A DNA stretch of 64,000 bases from Litomosoides sigmodontis. Taxonomy: Eukaryota > Nematoda > Chromadorea > Rhabditida > Onchocercidae. The stretch is from positions 2,126,865 to 2,190,864 of the forward strand of contig OY718806.1 of NCBI GenBank assembly GCA_963070105.1. The letters are read 5' to 3'. The first letter of the stretch is position 1; every line of letters begins with the position of its first letter. The notes under the pieces are model-generated. The model ran no database searches. It saw only the letters and a program-made list of their open reading frames with translations, and was not told the origin of the DNA. Shown piece by piece: positions 28,334 through 40,738 of the stretch. The position numbers were made by a program, and so were the translations under genes.

Positions 28334-31300
28334 GAAAATTTGTGCAGTAATCAGTTGTAAATGATCAAAATTATCATTATTCATCTCTCATTTATCACTT
28401 GATTAATATCATTCCTTAACCATTTCAATTATTCCAAAATATAAATTCAAACAAATGCCGTTGTTGCTTTTTTTTTTTCTTTTGCTTCAATTTTTGCAAA
28501 TGATTAAAATTATTTGTGATATATTTTAGGCATTCATTCATCTTCTCTTTTCACAGTAATTTCAACAATCAATTAAACGATACAATCATTAAGTGTTTAA
28601 TTAAGTGTTCAATCATTAGGTGTTAAAATGTGTACGCTTCATTTCGGTGTTATAAATAAAATTTTTGCATAAATTTTTTTTACCCGTTTATGATAGGCCG
28701 AGAGAAGAGCAAAACACTTAGAGAGGAAGAGATATCCAATTACCACATTCTTCCTCTTTTACAATTATTTCAATGAAATGGCCAAACGTTTGTTTTATTA
28801 ATGAGCTACCTGTCTTTACCAGTTGCTTGGAAAATACAAAATTTGATGGTCGCAAATTTTATAAATTACGATTAAGTACTATATGTATGTGTATGTATCA
28901 CTTATTCATAAATAGTAGTAGAAATAAAAAATGAAAATGAAAACATGAATAGAAATAGAAATAGAACAGAATAATGTAACACGTAGATGGATAAAATTAA
29001 TTCGTAGATGATTGATTTCCTGAACACATTTCGACCGAGTTGAAATCTATCACTTTATGCCATGGCCACAATTTTCTAATTAATATAGAAGTAAAAACAA
29101 AGAAAAAGAAAGGATTCAACGCAATTCCTATCACTCCCTAGAAGTTATCAATTTTCATCAGTGATTTATCACCATGAACAAATATACTATCAAATTTTTT
29201 TAAAAAAAAAAAAAAAAGAAAAATTGACAAAAAAATTTTTCATTATTCATCGATTACTTTGCACTCATATAACTCGTATATTTTATCGCTTGATTGTGCA
29301 CCTGTTTAAAGGCTAGCTAATCCGATAATTTTGAAATTTTACAGCTGCTCCGGTGTTCCAATCATTAATGTATGCACTGAATTATTGTGGTAATAATCGA
29401 CTGATTCTGAGGAATTCTTGAGCTACACCTCTACTAAATTATAAGGAATTTTTGTGCTAACTTCACTGACTTTGAGGAATTCCATCTTTTCCTCACCGCT
29501 ATGCTTCCATTATTGAATGCATCAATTCAATGCTGTACTTTGTTGCAATTCATTTTCCTGTCCCTTTCTCCTCTCCTTCATCGTTTTCAATTTAGCGAAA
29601 AAAAAAATACAGTTTGATTTATGAATCATCATTGATATGATCGAGAGGAGAAGAGACAAATGCTACAATGGCTTTTCCAATTGTGAAACATATTGAAATC
29701 GTAATCATGTCTCAATATTTTTCTTGCCATTCCTAACATTTTCCCCTCTCTCTCTCTCTCTCTCTCTCTCTCCTTCTCTGTATTTTCTTTTTTTTTTGCC
29801 TTTTCTGCTTAAAATACTGCCTCTTGCAATGTGCTATTTTTATTGTTGTTTAATTTAAGCATCAAATTTTCTTTTTGTTTTCATTTTTCCGCACATTTAT
29901 TTTTCGATCGTTTTTTTTTGCTCTTCCGAAATTTCTAAGCACTCTACTGTCATTGCACTATTGATTTGACTATCGGAAAGAATTTGAAATGCAATAATTT
30001 AATACTAATTTATTTCAGATTAATTAAATTTGAATTTGTAATGAATGGAAAAAAAATTGACGTTAATGTCATCGGTGTCATCTCCTTTTCGTCCTTTTCA
30101 TTTTTTTTTCTTCTCAAAGGTATTTCTTAAAATGAAAATGGGAAGTATTTTGTTGGAAGTTTATTTAAAGAATAAATATGAAGAAGCGAATTTTCAGCCT
30201 TTCTTCTCTTCTTTTTCAACATTTTCATCTTAAGAAATGTTTTTTAAAAAATAAAAAAGTTCTATTTAAGAAAAAAAAACAGCAACACGACTTCTTCTCC
30301 TCTCCTATTTCAGATATTTGTTGAAATCCAAATGTTCTTCCAGCAAAACTAAAAGTCAAAAAAATGTAAAAATTAAAAATGAAAGTGAAAGAAACAAAAA
30401 AGGCGAAAGTAGTAGTGCTTCCTATTACTTCGTCCTACCCTATCCTCTCTTTCTTTCATCAAGTTATTTTTCTCATATTTCTCACCTAAACAATTACCTC
30501 AAACTTCAATTTCATTATTTTCAAAACTAATTTTTGAAGAATTTTCATTATTAAACATTAAAAAAAATTATGCAAAATTCATGCATACACGAAACCATAC
30601 AGATATAATATTTTAAAAAAAAAGTGCAAAAAAAGATTTTGTACCAAAAAAAAATTCATTTTTTGATTTAATTTTTAAAGAAAAAATTTACTCATTTCCT
30701 CAACGAAATGAATCTTTTCAATGATCATTGAAATAAAACTTCGAATTTCAATGTGTGCTAACTTTTATTTTACCTTTTTTTTTCCATTTTTGTTTGTTTG
30801 ATTGGAAAATGGGCGATATCATTGATTTGCAATTGTAGCGTTAAACGATGATGCATGAGCTAAAATTGTAGTAGCAATTCATTGCTATAGCACCATCGAT
30901 GAGTTCACTAACATTCAATTTCATTTTTAGCTTTGATTTTTAAAATTATCCATGACGCTTTTACATTTATTCAAATGTTCTATTTTTCTATTAAATAAAC
31001 CTTGCAAGTAATGAAGCTTGCTATAGCTGATTAATTTATTTCCAATGCAATTCAATTCACAAATTTAACAGAGCCATATAACATTGCTTTCATTATCATC
31101 GTATTGCAGTGATATGTGAAGGAAGTGTTTAAAATTTTGTGTTTTAGCGATGTTATTAATAGCAAAAAGAAAATGCTTGTTCCTTTTTTGCACAAATTTA
31201 ACATTCCTAAATTAATTTTTAAATGCTTGCAAATGTACGATAAGCATCATAATTGAGGTATTTTATGCTAAAATATTTTATTTTTAGATTATTTGATTAA

Positions 31301-31806
31301 TTATCATTGATTGTACTATTACAAATACATCGAGTAGATTTAAAAAAACATTTTTTTTAAGGATAGCATTTGATGAGATATTTCACACTGGTAAATTGCA
31401 AAACGTTCACTCTTTTTTTTCGGAAATTTTCTAAAAATTTTAAATAATTTACTAATTTGAGGAAAATTCACTAATTAACAATTCAATGAGCTAGAGCAAT
31501 TAAATAAAGGTTGAAATTGTTGAAAGTAATATGCGTGCAAGTAATAATTAGTTATAATAATTATGAATTACAATTAATCTTTTACATGCGCGTTTAACAT
31601 TAATGCATTTTGTATTAGCATGCAGTTACGTAACTGAAATTACCATTTAATACAGTAATAATTTTAAATAGTTAAAACTTAATTGCTATTGATTGATTGC
31701 TGCTTCTACAATGGTAAAAGAATTTTTTAACTCAAATATTCAACTTATAGCTGGTAAATTCTATGAAATAAATAATAACAAATAATTCTATGTTTCGTAA
31801 GAGAGC
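28334..31806. other. Intergenic region, nuclear receptor to gpa-12
   Basis: 3.5 kb of AT-rich sequence with a (TC)n run near 29749-29771 and many homopolymers. Short open frames (30045-30233, 30318-30530) are low complexity, and I found no splice-linked coding block. It should include the receptor 3' UTR and the gpa-12 promoter. Confidence 0.55.
29749..29772. repeat. (TC)n microsatellite
   Basis: About 12 uninterrupted TC units in the intergenic region upstream of gpa-12. Confidence 0.93.
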
Positions 31807-34302
31807 ATGGCGTTTGCAATGTGTTGTGGACGAAAGAAGGATGAGCAGACGCGAATCATCGAGAAGCAACTCAAAAAAGAACGAAGAAACCTTCGTCGAC
31901 AGGTAATTTAACATTTTTTTTAAAATTAATCTTTGATGTGCCCCTAATGATTGAATCTTTTTGCGCCACCATAGCGGAATGAATGATTTGATTATTTAAA
32001 TTTGCTTAATTATTCTAATGAAGATATTACAGAAAAAATTTCAGGAAATTGAATTACAATTCACCTTAATTTTTTGAAGTTTTTAAATTCAAATTACTAT
32101 AAATTCCTGCGAAGATGATGCACAGTTCCATTGGTTGTGTTACCTTTATTTGATGAATTGAATTAATGAAGCATATCGATATTACAGTTATTACTAGTAA
32201 TATTAATGGGAATACTTTTATACTTTCTGAGCTAAGTTATCAGTAATTAATTTGTACTTAAATTTGTTCTACATTTTTTGTTTCATTTGAAAAACAGGTG
32301 AAAATCCTACTGTTGGGCTCAGGTGAATCAGGGAAGTCAACATTTATTAAGCAAATGGTTATCATAAATGGTCGTGGTGAATTTACCACTGATGAAGTGC
32401 GTGCATATCGGCAGCAAATCTATCAGGTTTGTTAATTTGAATTTCAAAAATGAACCACGGCGAATTAGGTAAACTAGATGTGCAATGTATAGAAAATGTA
32501 AATAAACACAAAATAAATAAACAATCAAAATTTATCAATAAATAATTACAAAAAATAAGTCAAAAATTTTTAGCATATGAAATAACAATAATTTTATAAA
32601 ATTAGCGAAACTGTAGAAGGTCAAAAATTTTTGCAGAATGTTGTTGCTGCAATGCGGGTACTGCTTGACGCACGTCAAAAGCTCGGATATACGTGGAAAA
32701 ATCCCGACCGACAAAAGAATATTAATGCTTTCATGAGGTGAATTAATAGTGTATGAAGCGTTTTTTTTTTTTAAAGTACTTTTTCAGTGATTGTAAGTGT
32801 TTTTTAGAATTACAGCATCGGATATGATAGGAGGCGTTGATCAGCGTGCTTTTGCGGAAATCGCTCCATTCATACGTGACTTCTGGGATGACGCATCAAT
32901 TAAGCAAACATATGAGCAGCGGAATCTTTTTCAGATTGTAATTTTTTATTCCTCTGTGATGTTATTTAGGAGTAATTTTGGATGAGTGACCGATAGACGT
33001 ACAGAAGTAGGTATCGTTTAGTTTTCCTCCCCTTTTTTTTTTTAATTGATATACTGTTATTTGTTTTTTTTTTCTAAAATTACGTATGCTTATGCATATA
33101 GTTTAATTTAATCTATTTATTTCAGTCTGATTCCTGTAAATACTTCTTCAATCATATCAATAGAGTAGCAATGCCAGATTACACGCCGACCAATCGTGAT
33201 ATACTATTTTGTCGAAAAGCTACACGTGGAATAACCGAGCATGTCTTTGAAATACAACGAATTTTATTTAGGTGTTAATTTAAGTGATAACAAATTGGAG
33301 ATTATTTAAATTATAATTTATATCATCCATTTTATTGGTGAAAAATTTGAAAATATCAGTGTGAAATTAATATTGAATGTAATATTTGAAAAATTCCCTA
33401 CTCGAAAACACTTTCTTCTTTACATTTTAGATGATCATGAAAAAAAAAATGCTAAATTCTAATAATAATATGAAATTAACATGTATTTTTTTCCCAACTA
33501 TAATTTCTTTATTAGATTTATCGATGTTGGTGGACAGCGATCACAACGACAGAAATGGTTTCAGTGCTTTGAGGATATCACAAGTATATTATTTATGGTT
33601 GCCTCATGCGAATATGATCAGGTAATTTTTCCTTTCAATTTCAACTTTTCAATAAATTAATGCACACTAATTGAGTGATATTTTATTTTCCAAAAAATTT
33701 CGCCATTACTATAACTAATGATCAATCTGTGCAATAATAGTTAGTTCGTTGTTCCATCGCACGCACTCTCCAGGTGATTCTTGAAGATCGAAGGACGAAT
33801 CGTGTGATTGAATCACGATCTGTTTTTGAAACAATTGTTAATAATAAATCATTCGCCAATGTTTCCATTATATTATTTATGAATAAAAGTGATTTGCTTG
33901 AAGGTAAAGTATAATTTGATATTATTTTAGCATAGATGAATGATTTCTGCTTATCACATTATCCTAGCTGATATGATCATACAGTGTCTGATAATGTTTT
34001 TTTTTTCCCCCCCCCACCCTCACTCCCCTTTTCTGCGTAATATAACAGTAAATAATGTTGCAGAGAAAGTTTCCAAATCGGATATCCGGCAGTACTTTGC
34101 TGATTTTGCCGGTGATCATAATAGCTTGCGTGATGTTCAATTCTTTCTGGTAGATAAATTTGAAAAGTGTCGACGTGATAGGCGAAGGCCATTTTTCTAT
34201 CATTTTACGACAGCTGTAGATACAGAAAATATCAGACGTGTGTTCAATGATTGCCGTGAAACTATTTTGGAACAAAATTTGAGAGCTCTGATGATGCAAT
34301 GA
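31807..34302 (+). CDS. gpa-12: Heterotrimeric G protein alpha subunit, G-alpha-12/13 class
   Basis: GTPase switch that couples receptors, typically to RhoGEF/Rho signalling, at the inner plasma membrane. Eight phase-consistent exons: 31807-31902, 32298-32426, 32637-32737, 32808-32937, 33126-33271, 33516-33621, 33774-33903, 34049-34302, giving 363 aa. Motifs in order: P-loop [12 protein letters not shown]; switch [12 protein letters not shown] with the catalytic Arg; switch [20 protein letters not shown], the exact G12-class form, with the catalytic Gln; NKSD base-recognition motif; HHFTTA-type motif as [13 protein letters not shown]-terminus LRALMMQ, close to the usual G12 ending. The N-terminus is [11 protein letters not shown]. 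It has no Gly2, so no myristoylation is expected, and the Cys pair is a likely palmitoylation site. Ser replaces the usual Ala in the P-loop (GSGES for GAGES). The start is the first ATG of an exon that codes for the family's basic helix. Confidence 0.95.
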
Positions 34303-35312
34303 TAATAATAATAATGATGATGATGTGATATGGCTTGTGATAAGAAGAGGAAAAAATGATAATGGTGATAATGTCTGAATGAATGTATGCATCAATAAGT
34401 TTTTTTTTTAATTTTTTTGTTCAATTCAATGAAAATTTTTATCCATTAAATTTTGCACTTTATATCGGAATGTATGAATCCAAACGATGATAGCATAAAT
34501 TCCTATTTTATCAGATCTTTTTTTTTTCCAAACTAACTGTTCAGATCAATGAATGAATTTCTATCAAAAGTTTATACTTTGCTCATTGCAATCAGCTCTG
34601 TGATCATCTTGGAAAAACGATGGAAAGCATTGCAGCCATCCTTAAGCAGATTATATTTCTAGCTTCTTCGTTACATCAATTTTCATCAGTAATAATTTAC
34701 GTGAAAGCTTTTCACTCCATTGTCATATTTACTTTTCATCTAATGAACCATGCTCATCATCATGATTATCCAGAAATATGCGATATGGACATTTAGGAAA
34801 AAAAAAACTTAGTAAGCAAGCAGCTAACAGCTAAGCTGGGATCATATAATTTGTACCACCGAGATACTGAAGAGGTGTCCAGCCAAATGTGTCATTTCAC
34901 GGTGTCCGCTTTGTGCTACTTTACTTGAATGACTGGATGGCTTCTGCTTATTACGGTAGTGCCAAACGAGAAAGGTTGGGTGAATTCTCCTCCATTCCCT
35001 TCCAGATGGTTCACTGATGGTGGATTTAAAATTCGTGGCAGAAGTCGTCATAACTATGTTACGAAGTTTTTGAAAAAATATTTTGAAACGGATGCATTTT
35101 CAATTTTTGATGGTATACTCAGAGATGTCGAGTTCTCCTCATTTATTCTCTCTTTGACTCATTCATCATTCTTTGGGTTGGAAGGGGACTTCTGACAATT
35201 CATTTCGGTGCATTCAATTTGCTGTTGCATGACAATGCGCACTTTTTATTACTGTTGTTTTTGAAACAATCGTGGTAATTAGGATGACATGTTTCAGTAC
35301 GATCTGACTGCA
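34303..35312. other. Intergenic region between gpa-12 and succinyl-CoA ligase
   Basis: Same-strand neighbours separated by 1 kb. Overlapping open frames on both strands at 34842-35195 have no recognisable domain or splice partner. It probably holds the gpa-12 3' UTR and the promoter of the next gene. Confidence 0.5.
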
Positions 35313-37411
35313 ATGTCTTCGTTATGGACAAGTAAGCCTAGCCGACAAACGTATGCAATTGGTATAGGTTGGTTAAATTTATCGAAATTGAAGTTAAGAA
35401 GTGAAGAAAGTGATAATATGATTGTAACAGCGCTTATTAATAGATGATTTAGGATTGCTACGGCATTATACGAATACTCGGAATGCCTTGAAGATCAATA
35501 AAGATACGAAATTGATAATCCAAGGGTTTACTGGGAAACAGGTAAGATGAAGTTTCATATTTATTTTCCTTATTTTCCAAACGTGAGATACTTTGGGTCC
35601 TCAATTTTAGCTACTCACAAGCGCCTTATATGCATCATCATATTCGGTGAATAACAATCAATATAAAGTGTTGAGTGCCTGGATAACTTTGCATATCTTA
35701 CATTTTTGGAAGACAAGACTTAGATGATGAAAATAACTAGGCGAAAGTTCATTGTTTTTTTATTTTAGGCGACTTTTCACGGGCAGCAAATGATCAATTA
35801 TAACACTAATGTTGTTGGAGGTGTTTCTCCAAATAAGGCCGGTACAATGCATCTTGAAAGACCTGTATTTGCAACTGTCAAAGAAGTTAGTTTAAATCTT
35901 TTATTTTGTAGATTTTTGTTCTAGTAGTAGATGGTCTACATGTGTAATTTCTATTTTACATTCAAAAGGTATTAAATTGTATTTTTTTTTGAAAGTGAAT
36001 GTCAGGCTCGTGAAGCAACAGGTGCGAATGCATCGGTTATTTATGTGCCAGCACTCTCTGCAACTAAAGCGATCGAAGAAGCAATAGATGCGGAAATCCC
36101 ACTGGTTGTTTGTATTACGGAAGGTATTCCACAACAAGATATGGTTAAAGTTCGAAATAAATTGATGAAACAGAACAAAACTCGTCTGCTTGGTCCGAAC
36201 TGTCCTGGGATAATTTGTGTATGTTCTTGTTTTCATTGAATGTAGGGTAGTTAGAAGTTAGGTGAGGACGTATTTCACGAATAACTGTAACTTAGAGAGC
36301 TTGCTGAAAGTTTCAGTTTTACTGTAGTTTCTTTTTTAAAATTATTTTAGTTGTTTTTTGATATAATTTTCCTCTCAAGTTTTTAGCCGGAGGAATGCAA
36401 AATAGGTATTATGCCCGGAAATATCCATAGGAAAGGCGTTATTGGCGTTGTTTCACGATCTGGAACTCTCACATATGAAGCAGTCCATCAAACAACAATT
36501 TGTGGTCTTGGACAAACACTATGCGTTGGTATTGGAGGTGATCCATTTAACGGCACAAATTTCATTGATTGTCTTGATATCTTCTTGAAGGATCCTCAGA
36601 CTAAGGGTTAATTTTTCATACTGTCGCTTTCAAGCTTTCTATTTTCATTCAGTAAATTTAATTAAGAGAAGTATGCTAATGTGTTCCAGGCATTATTTTA
36701 ATTGGTGAAATTGGTGGACAGGATGAAGAAAAAGCTGCCGAATTTTTGAAGGAAAATAATTCGGTATTTATTTTTGACGACACATTCATTGTGAAAATAT
36801 GCAAAAAAAGTTTACAGTTCCTATTCAAAATTTAATCAGGGTTCGAATGCTAAACCGGTCGTATCATTTATTGCTGGACAAACTGCACCACCAGGCCGAC
36901 GAATGGGACATGCCGGTGCAATTATTGCTGGTGGTAAAGGAACTGCTGCTGATAAAATTGAAGCTTTGAAAAGTGTTGGCGTCCTTGTAAGTCATTTCAC
37001 GACTTCCCTCCTAAGTTATATCAGAACTTACTTTATTGAATCTTGCCGTATTGTTCTTGCATGGAAATCTATTTTATTTTTGGAGAGTAGTCAGCAGATA
37101 ACTATAAGATGCCGTTCCAGCCTTTGTTTAAACTTTTTCTTCAATTATTGTGCGACGTAATAATTGGAATAATCGGAGATTACTTATTAACGGCCTGGTG
37201 AATTGCTAAGTGCAAATTGCATTTGCAGTATAACTTAGTAAGTGGTTAATGATGAGTTTAGTTTTTCATCACTCTAGGAGGTGACTTGAATTGAATGTCA
37301 GACAATATCTGGCATTTTGCAAATAAAAGTTGTTGCATTTGCAATATTTAGGTTTCATCATCGCCTGCTCAGATGGGTGTAATGATGGCGAAGGCTTTGA
37401 AGAAAATGTAA
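35313..37411 (+). CDS. sucl-1: Succinyl-CoA ligase (ADP/GDP-forming) alpha subunit, mitochondrial
   Basis: TCA-cycle enzyme of the mitochondrial matrix. With a beta subunit it converts succinyl-CoA plus ADP or GDP and phosphate to succinate plus ATP or GTP. Eight phase-consistent exons: 35313-35331, 35453-35541, 35769-35885, 36006-36218, 36387-36606, 36690-36763, 36840-36986, 37352-37411, giving 312 aa. Seen: Arg-rich N-terminus ([20 protein letters not shown]), a plausible mitochondrial targeting peptide; CoA-binding Rossmann start ([16 protein letters not shown]); [60 protein letters not shown]; the phosphohistidine loop [18 protein letters not shown]-terminus MAKALKKM. Just after GPNCPGII the usual Asn is Cys (IICPEEC), encoded next to the splice junction at 36218. 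Confidence 0.96.
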
Positions 37412-38449
37412 AACTACGGTCTTGAGAAAGCACAAATCCTCAGGCGCTAAATGGAAGCTAAGTGGAAGTGTTTGTTGATGTTTGCCAATATGTTTGTCGG
37501 TGGACCATTAATGCTAATATTCAGCTCAATACTTACATTTGCTCTTATTTTTTTCATTAGTGATAAATATCCTTCATTTTCACCACTCCAAATATTTAGG
37601 GTCCTATGTATTGTCGTTTACTATATACTTTTAACTGCACTATATACTTTTAACTGTTTACTATATACTTTTAACTGTTTGCTATATACTTTTAACGGCG
37701 GGTGTTTTCCTTGTAACTATTAATCAAAAATTTTTAACATTTCAATATAAAAGTACTTCAGCCCACTTTGTGGAAAATATTTTTGAATTGTTGAGCAAAA
37801 ACAAACACGAGTTTTAATATTATAACTGTTTTGATAGGCGTGTTTACCAAAATCAGCACTCTGCAACATTTTCTTGAATTGCAGAAAGCGTTCGGGTTAA
37901 TTAGTATTCGGTAATTCATGAGAGTTTTGTACATTCTGCTGTATTTTCTGTGTATCAGTCGGCGAATATGTACATTGGAGTAAAACACTAGTCATTATTA
38001 GCTCCGAAGCGAGTTTGGGTGTATTTGGCAAAGGTAGAGCTTGGTATCATATTATGCATGTTTCTGGGGGAAAATGCGTAGGGAAGAAGCTCTGAATGAA
38101 ATAAGTCCGAACAGTAGAATGTTATTCGTTGCTGGTGATCATACTTTCGTTTTTTTCATTTCTGATTTACATAAGGAAGAAAGCAAGGATTTTTGGTATA
38201 TTTTCTTTCTCTCTTGTGTGACTTCGTAATTTACCCCTTTCATAATAATCATGCAATAGTTAAATTCTTCAAATACTCGAGATAATCCAGCTTTCTTTTG
38301 CCTTATTGTTAGAGTTAGAAGATATGTGTTTGAATTAGAATTAGTTATGAAATTTTACATACATATTATAGATCTTACAAGGATGCTTGAAGTGTTGAAC
38401 GAACTCTGAGTATCATTAATAAATAACGCATCGGAGATTTGAAATAATA
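37412..38449. other. Convergent intergenic region (succinyl-CoA ligase / Tiki-like gene)
   Basis: Region between two genes whose 3' ends face each other. It holds a short tandem repeat (37619-37697). Open frames at 37451-37723 and 38041-38229 look non-genic: the first partly reads the tandem repeat. Confidence 0.5.
37619..37697. repeat. Short tandem repeat, about 20-bp unit, four copies
   Basis: Four copies of ACTATATACTTTTAACTG-like sequence with small spacer differences (GCACT, GTTTACT, GTTTGCT). They lie just downstream of the succinyl-CoA ligase stop. Confidence 0.85.
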
Positions 38450-40655
38450 TTATGACGTGATGAATGAAATTACAGTGATCACGATGAAAATTATAACTTG
38501 AGGTAGGTCTGTTTTAACTGAGTTACTGTTGGGCGATTCGTCCACCGTGAGCATGATATCAATTGCAGGATCAGTTTTTGTGTTATCACGAACCCATAGT
38601 TCGTTGAATACATACACTCGCCTATCGTTTCCATGCTCCCGAAAGCTAAACATTTAAATCTCTTGCTATGGTCCTCATTTGTTTACTGTATGTGTTTTGT
38701 AATGGAAAATTAGCTCTATGGATTGTTACAAAAAGTGTACAAAGAAGTTTTGAAAACTAATAGTTGAAATTGCTTACCTAATCTCGTCATTTTCCGTAAC
38801 AGCCTTTGTAACAAACCCGTGAGATTCCAAAAGTGTTAAGACCGACCTGCGACCGAGAAAATGACCTGGAAACTTTAGAGCTATAGTTTTCATTTTTCAC
38901 ATAACTCACATGTCGGATGGACTTTTGGTTTTCCAAATTGGGAATGTTTTTTGCTGTCGTAAATTAAAAATCGGACCAGTGATTGATCTTAATTTTCAGT
39001 GAAATCCTATCACAATTTTGTTTGTTCTACCCAACCTAAATGCTACTAATTTTCTAGAACTGAACAAATGCACATGCGTATGCTTTGATGTAGCGGATGA
39101 AGAAGTTGAAAAATCTTATTTCAAAAAGGTATAAGGAGATATCGTACTGGTACGCATACATTAGTCAATAAGATTGCTTACGTCAGATTTCCTAGAAATG
39201 TAGACAAATAAATTGATGGAATATGTATATTACTGCGTAATACGTGTAGCAACAAAAAGATTGATGCATGCATGTGAACATAATTTATGTTTTCTAAAGA
39301 ATTTTCTATCAAAAAATGTAATTTTCAAACTATGCATTAAATTTGAATCAAATTGTTAACCATCGAAAATTTTAACCCGAATTTTTCCACTTGATGAAAT
39401 TCCCAATTAACCATTGAGTAATAATGAGAAGAACAACCTGACTTCTTTCTTTTTTTAGAAAAAAAAAGTGGTAAAAATGGTACTTGATAATTAAGGCTTT
39501 TATTTTTTTTTTGGAGGGGGGGGGAGTTAAATTGAAGGCAATTAATAGATTGATGGACTAGTGAATGAAATGAGTATGAACGGTTCAGTGAGCGAATAAA
39601 TAAATGGATGAATGAATAATTGTATTTACAAGAATCTAATGAATGACTAATTAATTAGTGTAGGCGTTGAATGGTTTAAGGAAGGAAGCAAAAAAAAGTT
39701 GAACTTTTTCATTTAATGATAATTTTATCTTAGCGTAAAAATTTTCTATTACCAGCTCCTAAAGCGAAGAAATATTGTTTGCCCACTTTCCATCGTAGTA
39801 ATTTAGCGATACGTTCAGCCATTCTAATATTTCGTCGCTCAATGATATCTTCACGAAGTTGATCATCAATCTGAACAAAAAAAAGGTTTTTTCAATTAAA
39901 AAAAAAAAATATTTTTGATTTTTTTTTAAATTTAATGATTGTAAGATAAATCATAATTGTTTTTAATGTTATATTTCTTTTGTTACATATATATTATATG
40001 TCTTTGCAATTATTTATGTTAGAATTTTTTTTTAATTTTTAGATTTTTTAAAATATCTTTTTTTTTAAAAAGAAAGTAAAAAATTCCAAATTAATGTGGA
40101 AATTTTTTATAAATCATTTTTTTTTGTACAATTTAACAATTTCACTTCTTGCGCTTTTCTATCAAGCTCAAGTGTTATACTGAATCCTCGATTAATAAAT
40201 CGTTTTGAATCGGTGCTAAATAGCGTTTCATTCAGCAAGCCACATTTGTAACTGTTGATCAGATTAACAATACCACTGTTATTTGATTGCATTCCTGTCA
40301 TCGTTAAATTATGCTCAAATTCCAGATATGATAGCGTGTAATTGATTGCAAATAATAGCTAAAAATGATCGTTTAACAAAATTATAATTAATTAATTAAA
40401 TGTTACACTCAAAATTACAATTAATGAACAAAAAATAATAATAATAGTAATAATAATAACCTATACAAAGACCAGATCCAAATAAGAATGAAATCTGCAA
40501 AAGAAAATGTTACACTCATAGGGAGGACATCAAACAAAACAGTCAACATTTAAAAATTAGATGAAACATGCAACTAAAAATTTTAGACATAAGAAATACT
40601 TTTAAAAAGATAACAAAATAATTATATATATATATAACTATTTTTTTTATTTTTA

Positions 40656-40738
<83 letters not shown>

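Noticed and set aside
33964..34395. 143-codon minus-strand open frame
   Set aside because: Antisense to the last gpa-12 exon.
34842..35195. Overlapping frames on both strands between gpa-12 and succinyl-CoA ligase
   Set aside because: No domain, no consistent splice partners; both strands open equally.
37451..37723. 90-codon hydrophobic frame after succinyl-CoA ligase
   Set aside because: Its C-terminal half is the translation of a short tandem repeat; probably 3' UTR.
38450..38893. Separate two-exon tail-anchored small protein starting at ATG 38893
   Set aside because: The acceptor at 38866 joins in phase to the Tiki exon ending at 39753 and recreates the family motif GAGHFLG plus the NELWVR segment, so it is the Tiki C-terminus.
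39337..39437. Alternative last exon of the Tiki-like gene (reads [11 protein letters not shown])
   Set aside because: Phase-compatible but lacks the conserved HFLG; the 38778-38865 exon fits the family far better.
40461..40490. Possible small Tiki exon (ISFLFGSGL)
   Set aside because: The direct join of 41619 to 40358 is in phase and gives the expected family sequence without it.
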